Assembly: GCF_016086655.4 (NCBI RefSeq)
Contig: NC_052132.2
Coordinates: 16,246,805 to 16,310,804 of the forward strand
Length of the DNA: 64,000 nt
From: Lepeophtheirus salmonis
Taxonomy: Eukaryota; Arthropoda; Copepoda; Siphonostomatoida; Caligidae
Reading direction: 5' to 3'
The notes beneath the pieces are model-generated. The model was not told the DNA's origin, did not search any database, and saw only the letters and a program-made list of their open reading frames with translations. The translations under genes were made by a program, and so were the position numbers. Shown one piece after another: positions 33,873 to 44,843 of this stretch. Every line of letters begins with the position of its first letter. The stretch's first letter is position 1.

Positions 33873-34497
33873 TCAATATCTACTCCTTTTTTGCTTTCTA
33901 TTTCTTCGATTTGGAAGGGAATATCTTGAGCTACGCCACTTGCTACAGTGTCTTTATCTTAAATTCAGTAATTTCGATACCATGTAATTATGTTTTGTAG
34001 GTTTTTCTAACTTGAGCAAAAAATAATGGTAATGACACGAGTTCTTCATTTAGGTACCACAAATTTGCCAAGAATGCTTTGATTGCTACATCTATACAAG
34101 TTTTATTGATCTTCATATAACTGATCAAGTTATATGATCATTTAAAAGGACTGCTGAAGGAAGTGGAGCTCTAAACCACCAAGACGACAGGTAATCAAAA
34201 ATAAAAATGTGTACAAAGCTATTTAGTTTCTTCTATTGTCCCTTTAGGTAATTCTAGAACGATATTTTTGCGAAGCAGATTGATCTGCTCAATCATAAAG
34301 ACATCCACCTTGCCTTGTATAAGGTACCAGGTCAGAGGAACTGTGGAAACCTTTATCATTTCCTTAAATAATACAGAGAATGCCCATTTCTATACAATCC
34401 CCTCTAATACAAGTTTTAGTGGCCAACGTTTTGCAAAGCTGAAGGATATCTTCATCTTCTCTTCTAGTCTATCGTCCAGAGATGGATAATTGAGGTC
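33873..34497 (-). pseudogene. unrecognised minus-strand coding region with three exon-like blocks
   Basis: Block A (34497 to 34219) opens right after a T-rich AG-ended tract and reads 92 codons such as LDDRLEEKMKISFSFAKRWP and MIKVSTVPLTWYLIQGKVDV, ending ELPKGTIEETK and TAG. It has one internal TAG where Trp would be a single change. Block B (34116 to 33988) reads AIKAFLANLWYLNEELVSLP. Block C (33958 to 33873) reads TVASGVAQDIPFQIEEIESK and ends GVDIE and TGA. Low Lys/Asn bias, few stops and tidy block ends say this was coding. FLANLWYLNEELVSLPLF-type sequence reminds me of a transposon-encoded protein of unknown class, but I cannot name it. Further coding-like sequence (KIFTGTASNVLHAKL) is upstream near 35470-35545. 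Confidence 0.45.
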
Positions 34498-35104
34498 CTT
34501 GATATAAAAAAATAATAATGACATAGGGTAAAGAATAGTTTAACCCAACACTCAAATATTGAACAATACTACTAATGAACAAAGCATGTCCTGTGAATGA
34601 ACATTTGTTAATCAGTAATACCTACTTGAATTTAAAAAAATGAAAACTTACGCAGTAAGCAGTAAAATTTGACAACATATGTACTAATAACTGTATCTGT
34701 ATATGTCTTCAACTGCAGTACTACAGGAATGGGCATCTATATCCGACCCGACCATTTATTATTTATTTATTATTATTTATTTTTTCTGGAGGGGGGAGGG
34801 TGACTGCAAGACTTTAGATGTTGTTATTTTACTTCTTAGAATACAAATACAATATTTACATTCTACACTTAAATTTATAATATTAAAACGATAATTAATA
34901 AGAAAAAAAGGGTTTTATTTATTTTTATTTTCTGTATTGAAGTTTAGTCATGTCTGTTATGCTTAATAAACTGTTTAGGCACAATCACGTTTTTGTACAA
35001 TCAAAGAAATTAGAGTAAAAATAATTAAATTATAAAACATCATAATCCTTTTTTGTTTATAGAAATATTTTTTTGTAAAGATAAAAAAGTATATAATTTT
35101 GTTT
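34498..35104. other. no recognised gene
   Basis: AT-rich; would be intronic to the minus-strand coding region if that gene extends to 35.5 kb. Confidence 0.35.
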
Positions 35105-35560
35105 GCTTCTTACGTGTTTAGAAATTGCAACTCTGCTAGAAGTAAACGTTCACCAAATTTGCTTTAATTTTGTATCTGCGTTCTGCTTACATAGTTGCAG
35201 TACCAAAATTAGGTTTCACTAATTTTGATATGGATTTCTAATTTCTGGAGCAATTCCATCACCATATTGGGCATGCCACTGCAAGTTTTGGGTCCTTACA
35301 TTCTATAATATAATTGAAAGCGTTTTTTGATTGATGACAACTTTTCTGAGGGCAATTTCCGACGACAGTACTCCTGAGAACAATCTTTCTAATACTTTTT
35401 TTTATTGTGTCATAAAACTCCTCTTACTGGGAAGCTTAAAGATGGAATTTCATTTCCTACGAACCCATTATATCAGCTTAGCGTGTAGAACATTACTAGC
35501 TGTACCAGTGAAAATCTTTTCCATAATGACTTTCAATTGAAAATAAATTGTATTCGAGAG
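35105..35560 (-). other. possible upstream part of the unrecognised minus-strand gene
   Basis: The minus strand has short protein-like runs (KIFTGTASNVLHAKLI, stop, WVRRK, stop, SIFKLPSKRSFMTQ at 35545-35400) and, at 35215-35105, the inverted copy of the exon/donor block described at 33407-33458, with CTATGTAAGCAG at the donor position. Heavily decayed. Confidence 0.25.
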
Positions 35561-37544
35561 AATACTCTGATGATTTGATTTAGACAAAGATGAAGATAAA
35601 ATTATCCCCATCACTAAATCATTTTTCTACCTAGATTATCATAATACTATTATCCTCACAACATACATACATAAGCTTTCATCCAAGAAAGGCAATTATT
35701 TTAGATCTTGATTCCTTCTGGTAATTTGTATTTAGGTATCTACTTATTATATTCATGAATCTTGATTTGTATCCCTTCTATTTGATTTGTTTTTTATATA
35801 CATTTTTTTATTTTGAGATGTACATATTCTATATGCTTTATTAGATAAATTAACTGTTGTTCGTCATGCAAGGATTGCATTATCATTTTATTATACAAGT
35901 CTATCAGAAAAACAGATGTTTTTTGAACTAACAATATATTAATCTGAAACCAATTCATGAATAATTAAATATAAATTAAAAGGATCTATTATATTGTGGA
36001 TTCCTTGATCCATAAAAGGTCATAGAATGAGATGACAGGTTTGTAACTAAAAAAACTACCCTTATAAATGAGAAAAACAAAAACCATTATTGAATTTTAT
36101 TTTCTCAAGTTTTTTTATTACTATTTCATTCTTGAGTATGAAGAACTACGTATAAAAATTATGAAATTTGTGTACGTGGATTTTATGAGTACCCACAAAG
36201 TAGGGATACTTTACATGGGTTCCTCTTTTGAACCTGTCAAGGTCAATACTGGGTGCCCGTTTTCGGGGTGATTGCATAAAGAGGGCTTATTCTATACTCA
36301 AAATACAAAACATGTTTTTGGGGCTCAAGGAGACTAGATAGGGGTTGAGCTATAAATCAAAAAGTGACTGGGTTCTAAAAAAACTATACGAATAAGTACG
36401 TTAGATAAATTTATCCAAAATTAAAAAAGTTACGGGCAAAATATGAAATCGCTAAAAACGTTGTTTTCGTTTTTTTTTCTTTCAGGTGCAAAAAAAAACC
36501 GAATTTCAAATAAAATTCGTAGATAAAATAGAGTTTTTAGAAATTATTCTGGAAATTAGTTTGCCACAGTAAAGGTGACAAATAAAAATGGATGTTTAAC
36601 TAATATATCTGTCATTTTCTGAATAGTTCTTAATTATTATTTTTTTTTTTATCAAACGTCAAATTTCAATATTTAAGAAAAAATGCCACCAAACCATGTA
36701 TTTTGGAAATAATATACATTGACATTTATATTTGATATTTTCAATTTCCAGAATATTTATTTCATAATTTTTGCAATATTTTCAAAATGAATCTGTTGTC
36801 GAGTGTTATGGAAAACATTATTCTCCACAACTTTTTTGGATTGCACGTTCAAAAAAAAATTTAATTGAACTTTTAGTGATTATTTTATACTTATTGTTCT
36901 CTCTACAAAAAGAAAAGAATAATCATGAGAGTTTTGGTAAATACAAAATGATGTAGGAGCAATTAAAAAAGAGGGTAATGTTCAAAGTGCATATTTTTTT
37001 AACTTCGAATGATATTTCTTTAGATATCTTCTTGGATGTCTATAATATTCAATTTCAAAATCAAGACATAAGTGTACCAAAGCAATTTTGGAAAAAGTAA
37101 AATTATCTACCAAACAAATTTGAACTTTATATCAAAGAATATTCGATTTCATATTAGGGAATTTGTATACTTTGTAAGTCAATATTTCACAACATAATTA
37201 TGAGTATACCTTTTTGTATATGGAACTCAATACCTTATATACATAGCCATTGAATTTTAAGTTCAAGAAAGCTACAAAATATGACAAAAAAAGGACACGA
37301 AATACGATCGTTAGTTTTTTTTTTTTGTGAAAGGAAATGATCTATTTGCATGTTTTAAGATTTTCTTTTTTGTTATGTTTTGCATTTAATAAAATTAGAC
37401 TTTTATAGAGGATATTTCATGATCATTTAATGAATTACTAAGTAATGAGATTTATATGTAAAATATACAGTAATACTTAAAACATGTCCTGCCGGAATGA
37501 AAAAATTAAAAAAACAGAAAAGGAACGTGTAAGCCTTACAATTT
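35561..37544. other. no recognised gene
   Basis: AT-rich with poly-A/T tracts. Frames at 36068-36271 and 36771-36956 lack family signatures. The segment 36190-36360 is more complex (GGTGCCCGTTTTCGGGG) but unidentified. Confidence 0.35.
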
Positions 37545-37700
37545 CAGGAATGTTTGGCAGGGGTTCTAGGGCTCATACCCCCGGAAAACAACCCCCCCCC
37601 CTTTCTTTTTACCCTCGAGCGAGTAGCCCTCGTTTTTTTAACCCTAACATTTCCCTCTCCAATCAATTTATCCCCAGCATTATACCCCTATAAATAGCAA
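37545..37700. mobile_element. family-M left terminus
   Basis: CAGGAATGTTTGGCAGGGGT followed by CTAGGGCTCATACCCCC closely resembles the family-M end CAGGGATGTTTGCAGGTGGT seen inverted at 44843. No right end could be placed, so this is either truncated or a divergent member. A 69-codon frame that spans it (37484-37693) is probably not a gene. Confidence 0.4.
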
Positions 37701-38734
37701 ACATACGACAAAACCTTCAATATTTTAACAACCATAACAACGTAATTATTAATTTACCTTAATGAAGGAGCAATTAATGATGGATCAGACTTCTCTTGAC
37801 GTCATTACTTGTCACAGCTATTTTTTTAAACCTTATTAATACTAATTATTACTATGTCATTTAGGATCTGGTCAACCTTCTATTCAATTCATGGTACGAG
37901 AAGTCAAATAAGTTTTCCTTAAAACTCTTTTGGGTCTCTTTAGATACAACATATTACCTTCAAAGGTTCTAATCGTGGACAGGGAGTGCAATGTTGAATT
38001 TTCTATATAAATATTTCTCTCTTAAGTGTAGTATTATGAAGTTTTAATATATTTAATTATAGATGAGATATGAACAATATTTATCATTATTTTAAAAATT
38101 TCCAATACGAATATGTCGTTGATAATACTTGACAATATTTGGGATGATTCTATTTGACTCTTAGAATGTTGAAATAATATATATATATATTAATCCTTAG
38201 ATATAATTAACCTTATTAATTCTTGATATTCATGACTCTCGTTACCGTATTTAAGGAGTTATTCGAAAATCTAATCCCAGAAATTTATTATAACGTCATG
38301 TAGATACTCCTTCTAAAATCGATCACTAAATTTATCGTATAATTTACTAACTAAAAATCATTTTTTGAGCAATTTTTGTATATTAAGGGACCCTATATGT
38401 CATGTCTAAGGCAAAGCAATTAGGTTAAGTATCTATTTTAATAGAAAAAGTGTTTTTTTAGTATTTAAATTTTGATAATTTATTACTCTATACTTCGATA
38501 TTCTGTTCTCAAAAATTAAACTACAATTATAACAGCTTTAAAAATAGAATAAACCCTTATTTTAATTCATTATCAAATAGAAAAAGTCGCTACTACTTTT
38601 TAAAAGATATTTTAAACACCTCTGATATTATAATCTTAGATGTTAATAATATTCTAACACATAGACGAGGTGCAGTTTTTTGTAATTGCTACTGCATGTA
38701 TGTTTTTAATTAATGAAAGGTAACTCTGAAGGTT
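37701..38734. other. no recognised gene
   Basis: AT-rich, with a TA run near 38179-38190. Nothing identified. Confidence 0.35.
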
Positions 38735-39525
38735 TGTTGTGAAGTTATAAGTGTGATTCCTTGCTGGACTCCGACAAAAAATTAACGATCGAAAATAAAG
38801 TAATTCCAGGGGCTTCTTCAGGATTATATATACATTTTTTTGTTATTTTTTTTTTTTTATGTGTGGGGGATCTAGGTAGTTGGAATTTTTTTGGAAAAAA
38901 TTAAAAAACCATATCCATTCAAAAAATTGAAATTTTTTGATAAAATTTTTCAAAAAATTTCACATTTGTTCTCAAAAAAAAAAAAAAATTTGGAAAAAAA
39001 ATGAAATCTCAAATATTAAATTGTTTCGATAAAAATTCCAAAATCTTCTGCTATTTGCCAAAAAATGAAATTATTGGGTATAAGAATTTAAAATATTAAA
39101 TTGTTTGGACGGCAATTTCAAATATTAACTTTTTTGAAAAAAATTTACAAAATCCACAGTTGCTCACAAAAATTAAATTTTCTGGAAAATAGTTTCAAAA
39201 TTTTTTTTAGTCTGCTGTATAATTTGCTTGAATGAACTTTTTTTTTGAAAGGAATCTTTCAAAAAAAATGTATTTATTTTCATGTAGATTTTTTTCATCC
39301 TCACCAAAAAAAATTCTAATAAAAAGCAAAAATTCCACCAATTGGGGAGCTACAGCCCATACAGCTTCCCCGCAACGACACCCTGAATTTCAGCCTATGT
39401 CATTGCTAGATACAGAGCGGTGGTTCTTCTTTATTTCTTTGCTAATTGAATGAAACGTCATACCAGATATGCTCTTCCTCTCCTGAACGTTATTCAAAGT
39501 GTCAAGGAGTTTATTTGGGGTTTAT
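38735..39525 (+). repeat. family-R repeat split by a family-M element
   Basis: GAAGTTATAAGTGTGATTCC, TTGCTGGACTCCGAC and AGTAATTCCAG form the left part. After 576 bp of unrelated sequence the family-R order resumes with CCTATGTCATTGCTAGATAC, AGAGCGGTGGTTCTTCTTTA and TTCAAAGTGTCAAGGAGTTT. Confidence 0.7.
38810..39385. mobile_element. family-M element inserted in a family-R repeat
   Basis: The right end complement CAGGGTGTCGTTGCGGGGAA has the CAGGG terminus and the C-rich subterminus of family M; the left end GGGGCTTCTTCAGG is weaker. AATTCCAG (38802-38809) and AATTTCAG (39386-39393) flank it, an 8 bp direct repeat with one mismatch. The interior is A/T-tract rich with the TTTGGAAAAAAATT, ATATTAAATTG and TGCTCACAAAAATTAAATTT words of the family. 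Confidence 0.6.
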
Positions 39526-40067
39526 TTTAATTTTATAGACCGGCAGGACATGTTTGATGCATAACTGAATATAGCTATATATATATTTTCTTTTATAACA
39601 TGACGCGCTAAGCTTTCGTTTTCTTTTTTAACGTACCGGCGGAAAATATTATTTTCATTTAATAGTTAGCAATAAAAAAGAAAGGATTAATCTCATACTC
39701 GAAGAGTATGAAGCGATCTTAAAGACCATGAATATACATAACATAAAAACAAAAACGAGATAATTTCCTGTAATACAAGGACTTAAATATCGTAGACAAA
39801 AAAATATATGTTCAAATAGCCTGAAAGGGAATAAATTGGATTACCTTCCTACGTACACATATATTATGTACATATCTCCCTATTTTTGTTTTCACGAAAA
39901 AAACAAAGGAGTGAAAAATAGGATAACGAGGCAGAGAGAGCAGCTCCTTAATAATAAATGTCACTCTCCAACATTACAATTTTATGATCACGGCAATCAC
40001 CATAACTTTAACACGGGTGGGTTTCACCGATGGCGTGATAAAAATGATAAAATATAATTATACTGCC
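39526..40067. other. no recognised gene
   Basis: Mixed AT-rich sequence; the first 60 bases (GGCAGGACATGTTTGATGCA) may be the far end of the family-R copy. Nothing else seen. Confidence 0.35.
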
Positions 40068-40069
40068 TA

Positions 40070-41339
40070 CAGGGAGCGGGGATTAGATTGTCGCCTACTT
40101 TAAACCTTGATAACTTGAAGATGACATTATCAAATAAAAAACCGGTTACCAAATAGGAAAGCTATTCTCGTCAGCTGGCAATACGTAGTTCAGTTAGCAT
40201 CATGCCGTCATCATATGAGGAGATAAAGAGCTATAAGTGGAACGAGGAGCTTTCGAGGTCCGCCGTAGTCATGGCATTGGTTAATAATGGAGATGAAATC
40301 TCCAATTCAACGATTGCTTCAACCTTAGAAGTGAATCTACGGACTGTTCAGCGTATCCGTAAGAAGCTAGGGGACGCCTGGGAAGTTGATGCCACCATAA
40401 AGACGGCACCCAAGGAGGAGGGCGCCGACAGGAAGGTCAGGGACACCGACTTTGTCGACAAGGTGAAGAAGATGGTTGAGGATGACCCTACCAGGTCCAT
40501 GAAGGCCAGAGGAGCTACAAGATGCAGGTGGGCTAGATCTTGACCGAGAAGACAAAGGACAACAGGCTGATGAAGTCAACAAAATTGCTCAACAAGCTCA
40601 AGCACCCAAAGCAGCCTAGGGTGCTGTGGTTTTTCTCTGATGAAAAGAATTTCTGTCAAGATCAGAAGGTCAACAAGCAGAACAAGAGGTGAATAGCCAC
40701 CTGCACCAGCCATGTGAGGAAGGTAATGAAGACCAAGTTCCCTGCAATGGTCATGGTGTTCAGGGTGATCAGCAGTGAAGGTCATGTTATACCTCCTCAC
40801 ATGTTTGAAACGGGTCTAGAGGTCAATACAGAGGTCTACCTAGATGTTATGGCGAAGGTGGTTCTGCCCTGGATCCAAGGGGTGGACGGAGACAGGCCCT
40901 GGGTGTGACAACAGGACTCAGCAGCCTGCCATGTGTCCAAAATCTCCATGCAGTGGTTAACCCAGAACTGTTATGACGTCGTAACCAAGGATTTGTGGCC
41001 TCCTAGCTCTCCCGACCTTAATCCTTTGGACTATTTTGTTTGGGGCTATGTCGAGAGACATACAAACAGACATCCCCATAGAACCAAGGCATGCCTGATG
41101 GACTCCATCAAGGAGGTATTCTGCAACATGGACAATGAGATGGTCAGAAGAGCCTGCGGCCGGTTCAGAGGCCGTATTGAGGCCGTTATTGATGCCAACG
41201 GTGATTATATCGAATAAATGGCTACTCTATCCCTATATGCTCGTCATAGTTTTGATTTTCAATAAAAAAGTTAAAAAATGTATATTTTGTGTTGTTTTTT
41301 GTAGAAAAATATTTTGGCGACAATTAGATCCCCGCCCTG
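40070..41339 (+). mobile_element. full-length maT-like (DD37D) element
   Basis: A 1270 bp element flanked by TA (40068-40069 and 41340-41341). Terminal repeats of about 27 bp: left CAGGGAGCGGGGATTAGATT, right complement CAGGGCGGGGATCTAATTGT, both continuing to GTCGCC. The length, TA target and 5' position of the open frame fit a mariner-class element. The left repeat is one base longer than the right. Confidence 0.92.
40202..41217 (+). pseudogene. maT-like (DD37D) transposase, broken
   Basis: Starts at ATG 40202; the first 113 codons are open and hold the first helix-turn-helix (SAVVMALVNNGDEISNSTIA and STLEVNLRTVQRIRKKL) and VDKVKKMVEDDPTRSMK. About 25-30 residues of the second helix-turn-helix are deleted there with a frame change at 40510-40516. 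The rest reads YKMQVG, TAG (40534), ILTEKTKDNRL, RVLWFFSDEKNFCQDQK with the first Asp, TGA (40690), MVMVFRVISSEGHVIPPHMF, TGA (40906), QQDSAACHVSK with the second Asp (40915), LWPPSSPDLNPLDYFVWGYV with the third Asp (41029) and GRIEAVIDANGDYIE to TAA at 41215. Second and third Asp are exactly 37 residues apart, the maT signature. Three stops plus the deletion make it inactive. Confidence 0.9.
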
Positions 41340-41439
41340 TATAAGCAAGGGGTAAGGAAGGAGATGATTCCTAGGGTTGTCAATCTTAAGCATTTTATGA
41401 ATGTAAAATTAAAGAAAGTGATCATGATAATCCCCACAG

Positions 41440-41830
41440 AAACTTGAAGAATGTCGAAGAAGAGAGCAGATCAGCTGTCATGACACACAAAGCCCACACT
41501 GCATCTATAAACTAAACTCTAGGCACACGGGGAGGATCCTTTAGAGCAGCTGTGAGAGGAAGTAAATAATCACAAAGCCCACTCTGGATAAAGCAAGGAT
41601 TTATGTAAGCAGGAAGGACTCCGTTTTTTTTACCGATTATACTCTGAGTCCAAGAAGGGCATAAACCTATAACCCATCAGCGTGCTCAGCTGGTGTGTAA
41701 AAATAAAAGAAAACGAAAATTTTATGACATTTTATTAAATCAGCTGCAAACAGCCTTGAGAGGAAGTAAGTATACACAGCCTCACTCCCTATTCAACAAG
41801 GATATATGGTAGAATTACTTTGTTTTTGAT
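41440..41830 (-). repeat. interspersed repeat family R, two tandem or overlapping copies
   Basis: The complement of 41470-41690 reads GATGGGTTATAGGTTTATGC, CTTGGACTCAGAGTATAATC, TTATCCAGAGTGGGCTTTGT and TATTTACTTCCTCTCACAGC in family order. The complement of 41720-41830 repeats the central part: CCATATATCCTTGTTGAATA, GGGAGTGAGGCTGTGTATAC, CTTCCTCTCAAGGCTGTTTG, CAGCTGATTTAATAAAATGT. Confidence 0.65.
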
Positions 41831-41929
41831 CTTTTGTTATCAAATGAATATGTTCTAGTTGAAAAGGTTTTTCCATAGCTGCTGTTATTATTTTAAATTC
41901 TAGAAGACAGAATATCTAAGCACAAATGA

Positions 41930-42230
41930 ATGGCTAGTGCTTGTGTTCCAGAAAGACGGAGAGGATCGAAGAGGGTTTGCCCGGGAGTCATAAGTGTAAC
42001 TCCATGCTCGACACGTAGTAGAATTGAGCATTGATATGGAAGTAATTCATGCATAGGTTCTTGCCCTATACAGAGATGGATTTATATTTATTTTCTGCAT
42101 CGCGGGATTGCTTGCAGCTGATCTAATAAAAAGGCTAAACTGTTTGCCTCCGAAATATTCTTCAATTTTCAGGATTACCATTCTCATTTTTGGTTTATTT
42201 TATTTTTACAAAAAGGACTTGTTTTATGGA
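41930..42230 (+). repeat. interspersed repeat family R
   Basis: AGACGGAGAGGATCGAAGAG, GGGAGTCATAAGTGTAACTC, CGACACGTAGTAGAATTGAG, CAGAGATGGATTTATATTTA, TTGCTTGCAGCTGATCTAAT and AATATTCTTCAATTTTCAGG follow the family order, ending near TTACCATTCTCATTTTTGG. Confidence 0.65.
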
Positions 42231-42284
42231 TTACCGGTGATGTTATTCGAAAACATTTGAAGAGTTATTTAGAGGAGAGAAGCT

Positions 42285-42430
42285 TCGTTGTTATGACATT
42301 TCATTGGATCAGCTACTTGCAGCTTTGACGAAGGGTAGAAGGAAATAAACAAAGATTAGAACTACTACAATGTCGAGTCTCAATTTTGCTTTGATTCTAA
42401 GAAGGAGTTGGAATTATTTTTTTTCAACAA
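42285..42430 (-). repeat. interspersed repeat family R, partial
   Basis: The complement contains ATTCCAACTCCTTCTTAGAA, TTGAGACTCGACATTGTAG, TTGTTTATTTCCTTCTACCC and AAAGCTGCAAGTAGCTGATC, a diverged family-R middle. Confidence 0.5.
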
Positions 42431-43031
42431 ATTCTAAATAGTTATTTTACGTCTTTTATGAGAACATGTAGATCTTCAATCCAGGTTGGTATACATAGAT
42501 GATAGCTTGTGATAACAGCTGAGGGAAAGGAAATACACTTTTTAGTAGGAATAGCTTCCGAGCCAACTTTCAGAGCTATCCTACAGAGTTGTTCAGAAGA
42601 AAAATAACAACTAGACGAAATAAAAAACACTTTTCAGTGGGTTGAAAAAAACAAAAATCTGCAAACTAAAAAATGCTTAGGATATTTTTTACACTAACAT
42701 TCTACATTATTTATATCCCCTTGACTGATTATTTTGTAGAAATATTCAACTCAAATTATTTACTCTGTAATCAAGCAATGAAACATGTCAATCAAATTAT
42801 TTCATTAAAACTATTTTCTAGATCAGTTGAGCAAAGTTTTCTAAGAATTAAAAATAAATTATTAATTAATTGTTTAATATTGATTTTCCAACTTTGTCAT
42901 ATTAATTTTCCTTTAATGATGTGAGTATCGAGTTACTACGTGCAAATGCATTTTGAAGCATGATCAAATTCATTAATGAAAATAATTAAAAAGTGGCAAT
43001 AATAAGGACTAGGAATTTGTTGTAATAAGTA
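42431..43031. other. unrecognised frame and AT-rich sequence
   Basis: On the minus strand 42630-42442 is open for 62 codons with protein-like content (CRIALKVGSEAIPTKKCISF); the plus strand is open at 42673-42924 but hydrophobic and A/T-driven. I recognise neither. Confidence 0.3.
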
Positions 43032-43230
43032 CGAGAGTCGTTTAAAAAGCCGTGCAAAGTCCGGAAAATGGCACTACTGGATCGTATCAAGGTTTCGTTT
43101 AGTTGGTAGCATCTCTTGGAAGAATACACACCAACTTTCAGACAGTTTGATCTATTTATTTTTGTTTGGCATTCGTTTGAATCGAGGAAGTGGAGTGACT
43201 TTCAAAAATGGACGATAAAGATTTGTTTTA
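43032..43230 (+). mobile_element. mariner 5' end with start of transposase
   Basis: After TA at 43030-43031, CGAGAGTCGTTTAAAAAGCC GTGCAAAG has the form of a mariner terminal repeat. It continues with untranslated-leader words typical of one mariner group: TTGGTAGCATCTCTTGGAAG, TTTCAGACAGTTTGATCTAT and GGCATTCGTTTGAATCGAGG. An ATG at 43208 starts MDDKDLF, then a stop. The rest of the transposase is not recognisable. Identification rests on the order of leader words and the ATG context, recalled from the family and not searched. Confidence 0.55.
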
Positions 43231-44049
43231 AATTTTAAGGGCGGCAAATTGCTTAGAACTAAGACCTTGTTTTGCCTTTCATAAAGTAATGTATAATCAA
43301 CAAACGAAATTGTTTTTGGCCCTAAATTATAATTTTTCTAAGGGAACATGTAAAATCTAAAGTTGCTAAGATGCTAGCTTCTACAAAACAAAAAAATATT
43401 TAAGGAGTCTGAGACACGGGTCTTGCATTGAGTGTAATCATAGATTAAAAAAATATGATAATGGGAAAGGAAGCAACTTTTTGTAATTGCAATCTGAAAA
43501 GGTGTTTTTTATTTTCCATAATCAAAGGCAATGAACAAATTAAAGCAACTTTAAGTGCTACTCTGGGCGTTAGCCTATCCCCCAGCCCATTATAACTTGA
43601 TCTTATTATTTTTCATAGCCAAGGCCAAGGTTATCACTCAGTATGTATTTTGGTAATTTCAACTGACAGTGTTACAGAGCATATCTATAGCCTGTTTATT
43701 ATTTGTTGTATAAATATGTTAGTTATTTTTGTTACTCATTTATTTGTGGAGGTGTGCCTCGAAAAGGTTTTGACACTCACCTTCATAATTATCATCAATA
43801 ATTGGTGTACCTTCACTTGAAAAAAATTGAGAGCCCCTGATCTAAAGGACAGGAATAGCAAGTGGCAAGTGACACCTGGAGTTCCTTCAAGAACAGCTTT
43901 CAAATTAAAATGGAAAAACTTCCTGTTGCAGCAGTTTTACATATTTGTCATCCCATTTCTTATGTTTGGAAGGACCAGGACTAGGTCGTGCACTACAACT
44001 TTGATCTCATCCAAATCCTGAGCCAATGTATTGTGGTTTTTTTTTTGGC
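43231..44049. other. no recognised gene
   Basis: AT-rich. A 64-codon plus frame at 43827-44021 has a mixed composition but no family match. Confidence 0.3.
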
Positions 44050-44480
44050 TTGATTTAATAGCACAGATGATAATAGCATATTAAGTTTCAAAATGACCTC
44101 CATTGTCCTTAATCAATGCCTCAATTATCATACAGAATACTCGGCAGAGGAGAACATAGCAGCCATGTATTAATGGCGTACTTGAGAGACTTCACACTGT
44201 TGTGTGAGGTGGCGCAGGCGTGCCTCTCAAACTACCCTTAGACATATAAGTCTAAGATGTTTTTTAACTCTGTTTGAAGGTAGCAGTGGCCTTATTGTGA
44301 GACCTGTCCTGGACTTTCATGACGATGTTGCTGGAGATCTACAGCTTCTTAACAGCCCTCCAAACTATGTGGCGATGACTTTTGCTTCCTGAGCTGTACG
44401 GAATAATTCGTTTACCCTCTTTCTTCTAAGATGCTCCATTACGACAACTGACTCAATATGAAAATAAATGGAAATGCGTT
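44050..44480 (-). pseudogene. Tc1/mariner-type transposase, internally deleted remnant
   Basis: The minus strand shows a helix-turn-helix block HIVWRAVKKL, a stop, then ISSNIVMKVQDRSHNKATAT, the linker after the second DNA-binding motif. ACATSHNSVKSLKYAINTWL in another frame matches the C-terminal HnsveSLk.aI..eW segment, and MIIEALIKDNGGHFET gives the usual end. The catalytic blocks between are absent. This head-plus-tail layout is the same as the family-D elements at 15420 and 60898, but the sequences differ and I found no terminal repeats here. Confidence 0.5.
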
Positions 44481-44600
44481 TTATTAGTCACTTAACCTCT
44501 TGTATGATTAGGGGGTTAATCGGCTGTGATGCACACATACGGGATGGGAACAAGGGCTAAGTTTGTTGCAATTGTAGTGTACAACCTTATATAATTCTCT

Positions 44601-44843
44601 CAAGGGCATGGACCAGATTGGATTATATTTTTGGAAAAAACTTTTAAAATCTATTCACAGAAAATTAAATTTTTTTCGAAAAAATTCCAAAAATCAATAG
44701 CTATTCACAAAAATTACTTTTTGTCTCTGCTCCATAATTTACCCGGACGACGAAAAAATATTACCCATATTCTCGCAGAAATTTTTTCCTTAATCTAGGG
44801 AGGGGCTACAGCTCCTCCAGCACACCACCTGCAAACATCCCTG
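44601..44843. mobile_element. family-M element, short copy
   Basis: The left end CAAGGGCATGGACC and the right complement CAGGGATGTTTGCAGGTGGT, then GTGCTGGAGGAGCTGTAGCC, match the ends at 6693 and 7087 (TGGGCTGGAGGTACTATAGC). The interior has ATTCACAGAAAATTAAATTT and AAATCAATAGCTATTCACAA, as in 38810-39385. No clear direct repeat flanks it. Confidence 0.55.

Noticed and set aside
42673..42924. 83-codon hydrophobic plus-strand frame as a membrane protein
   Set aside because: Phe/Ile/Leu/Asn content follows from A/T richness; no start context or family match.
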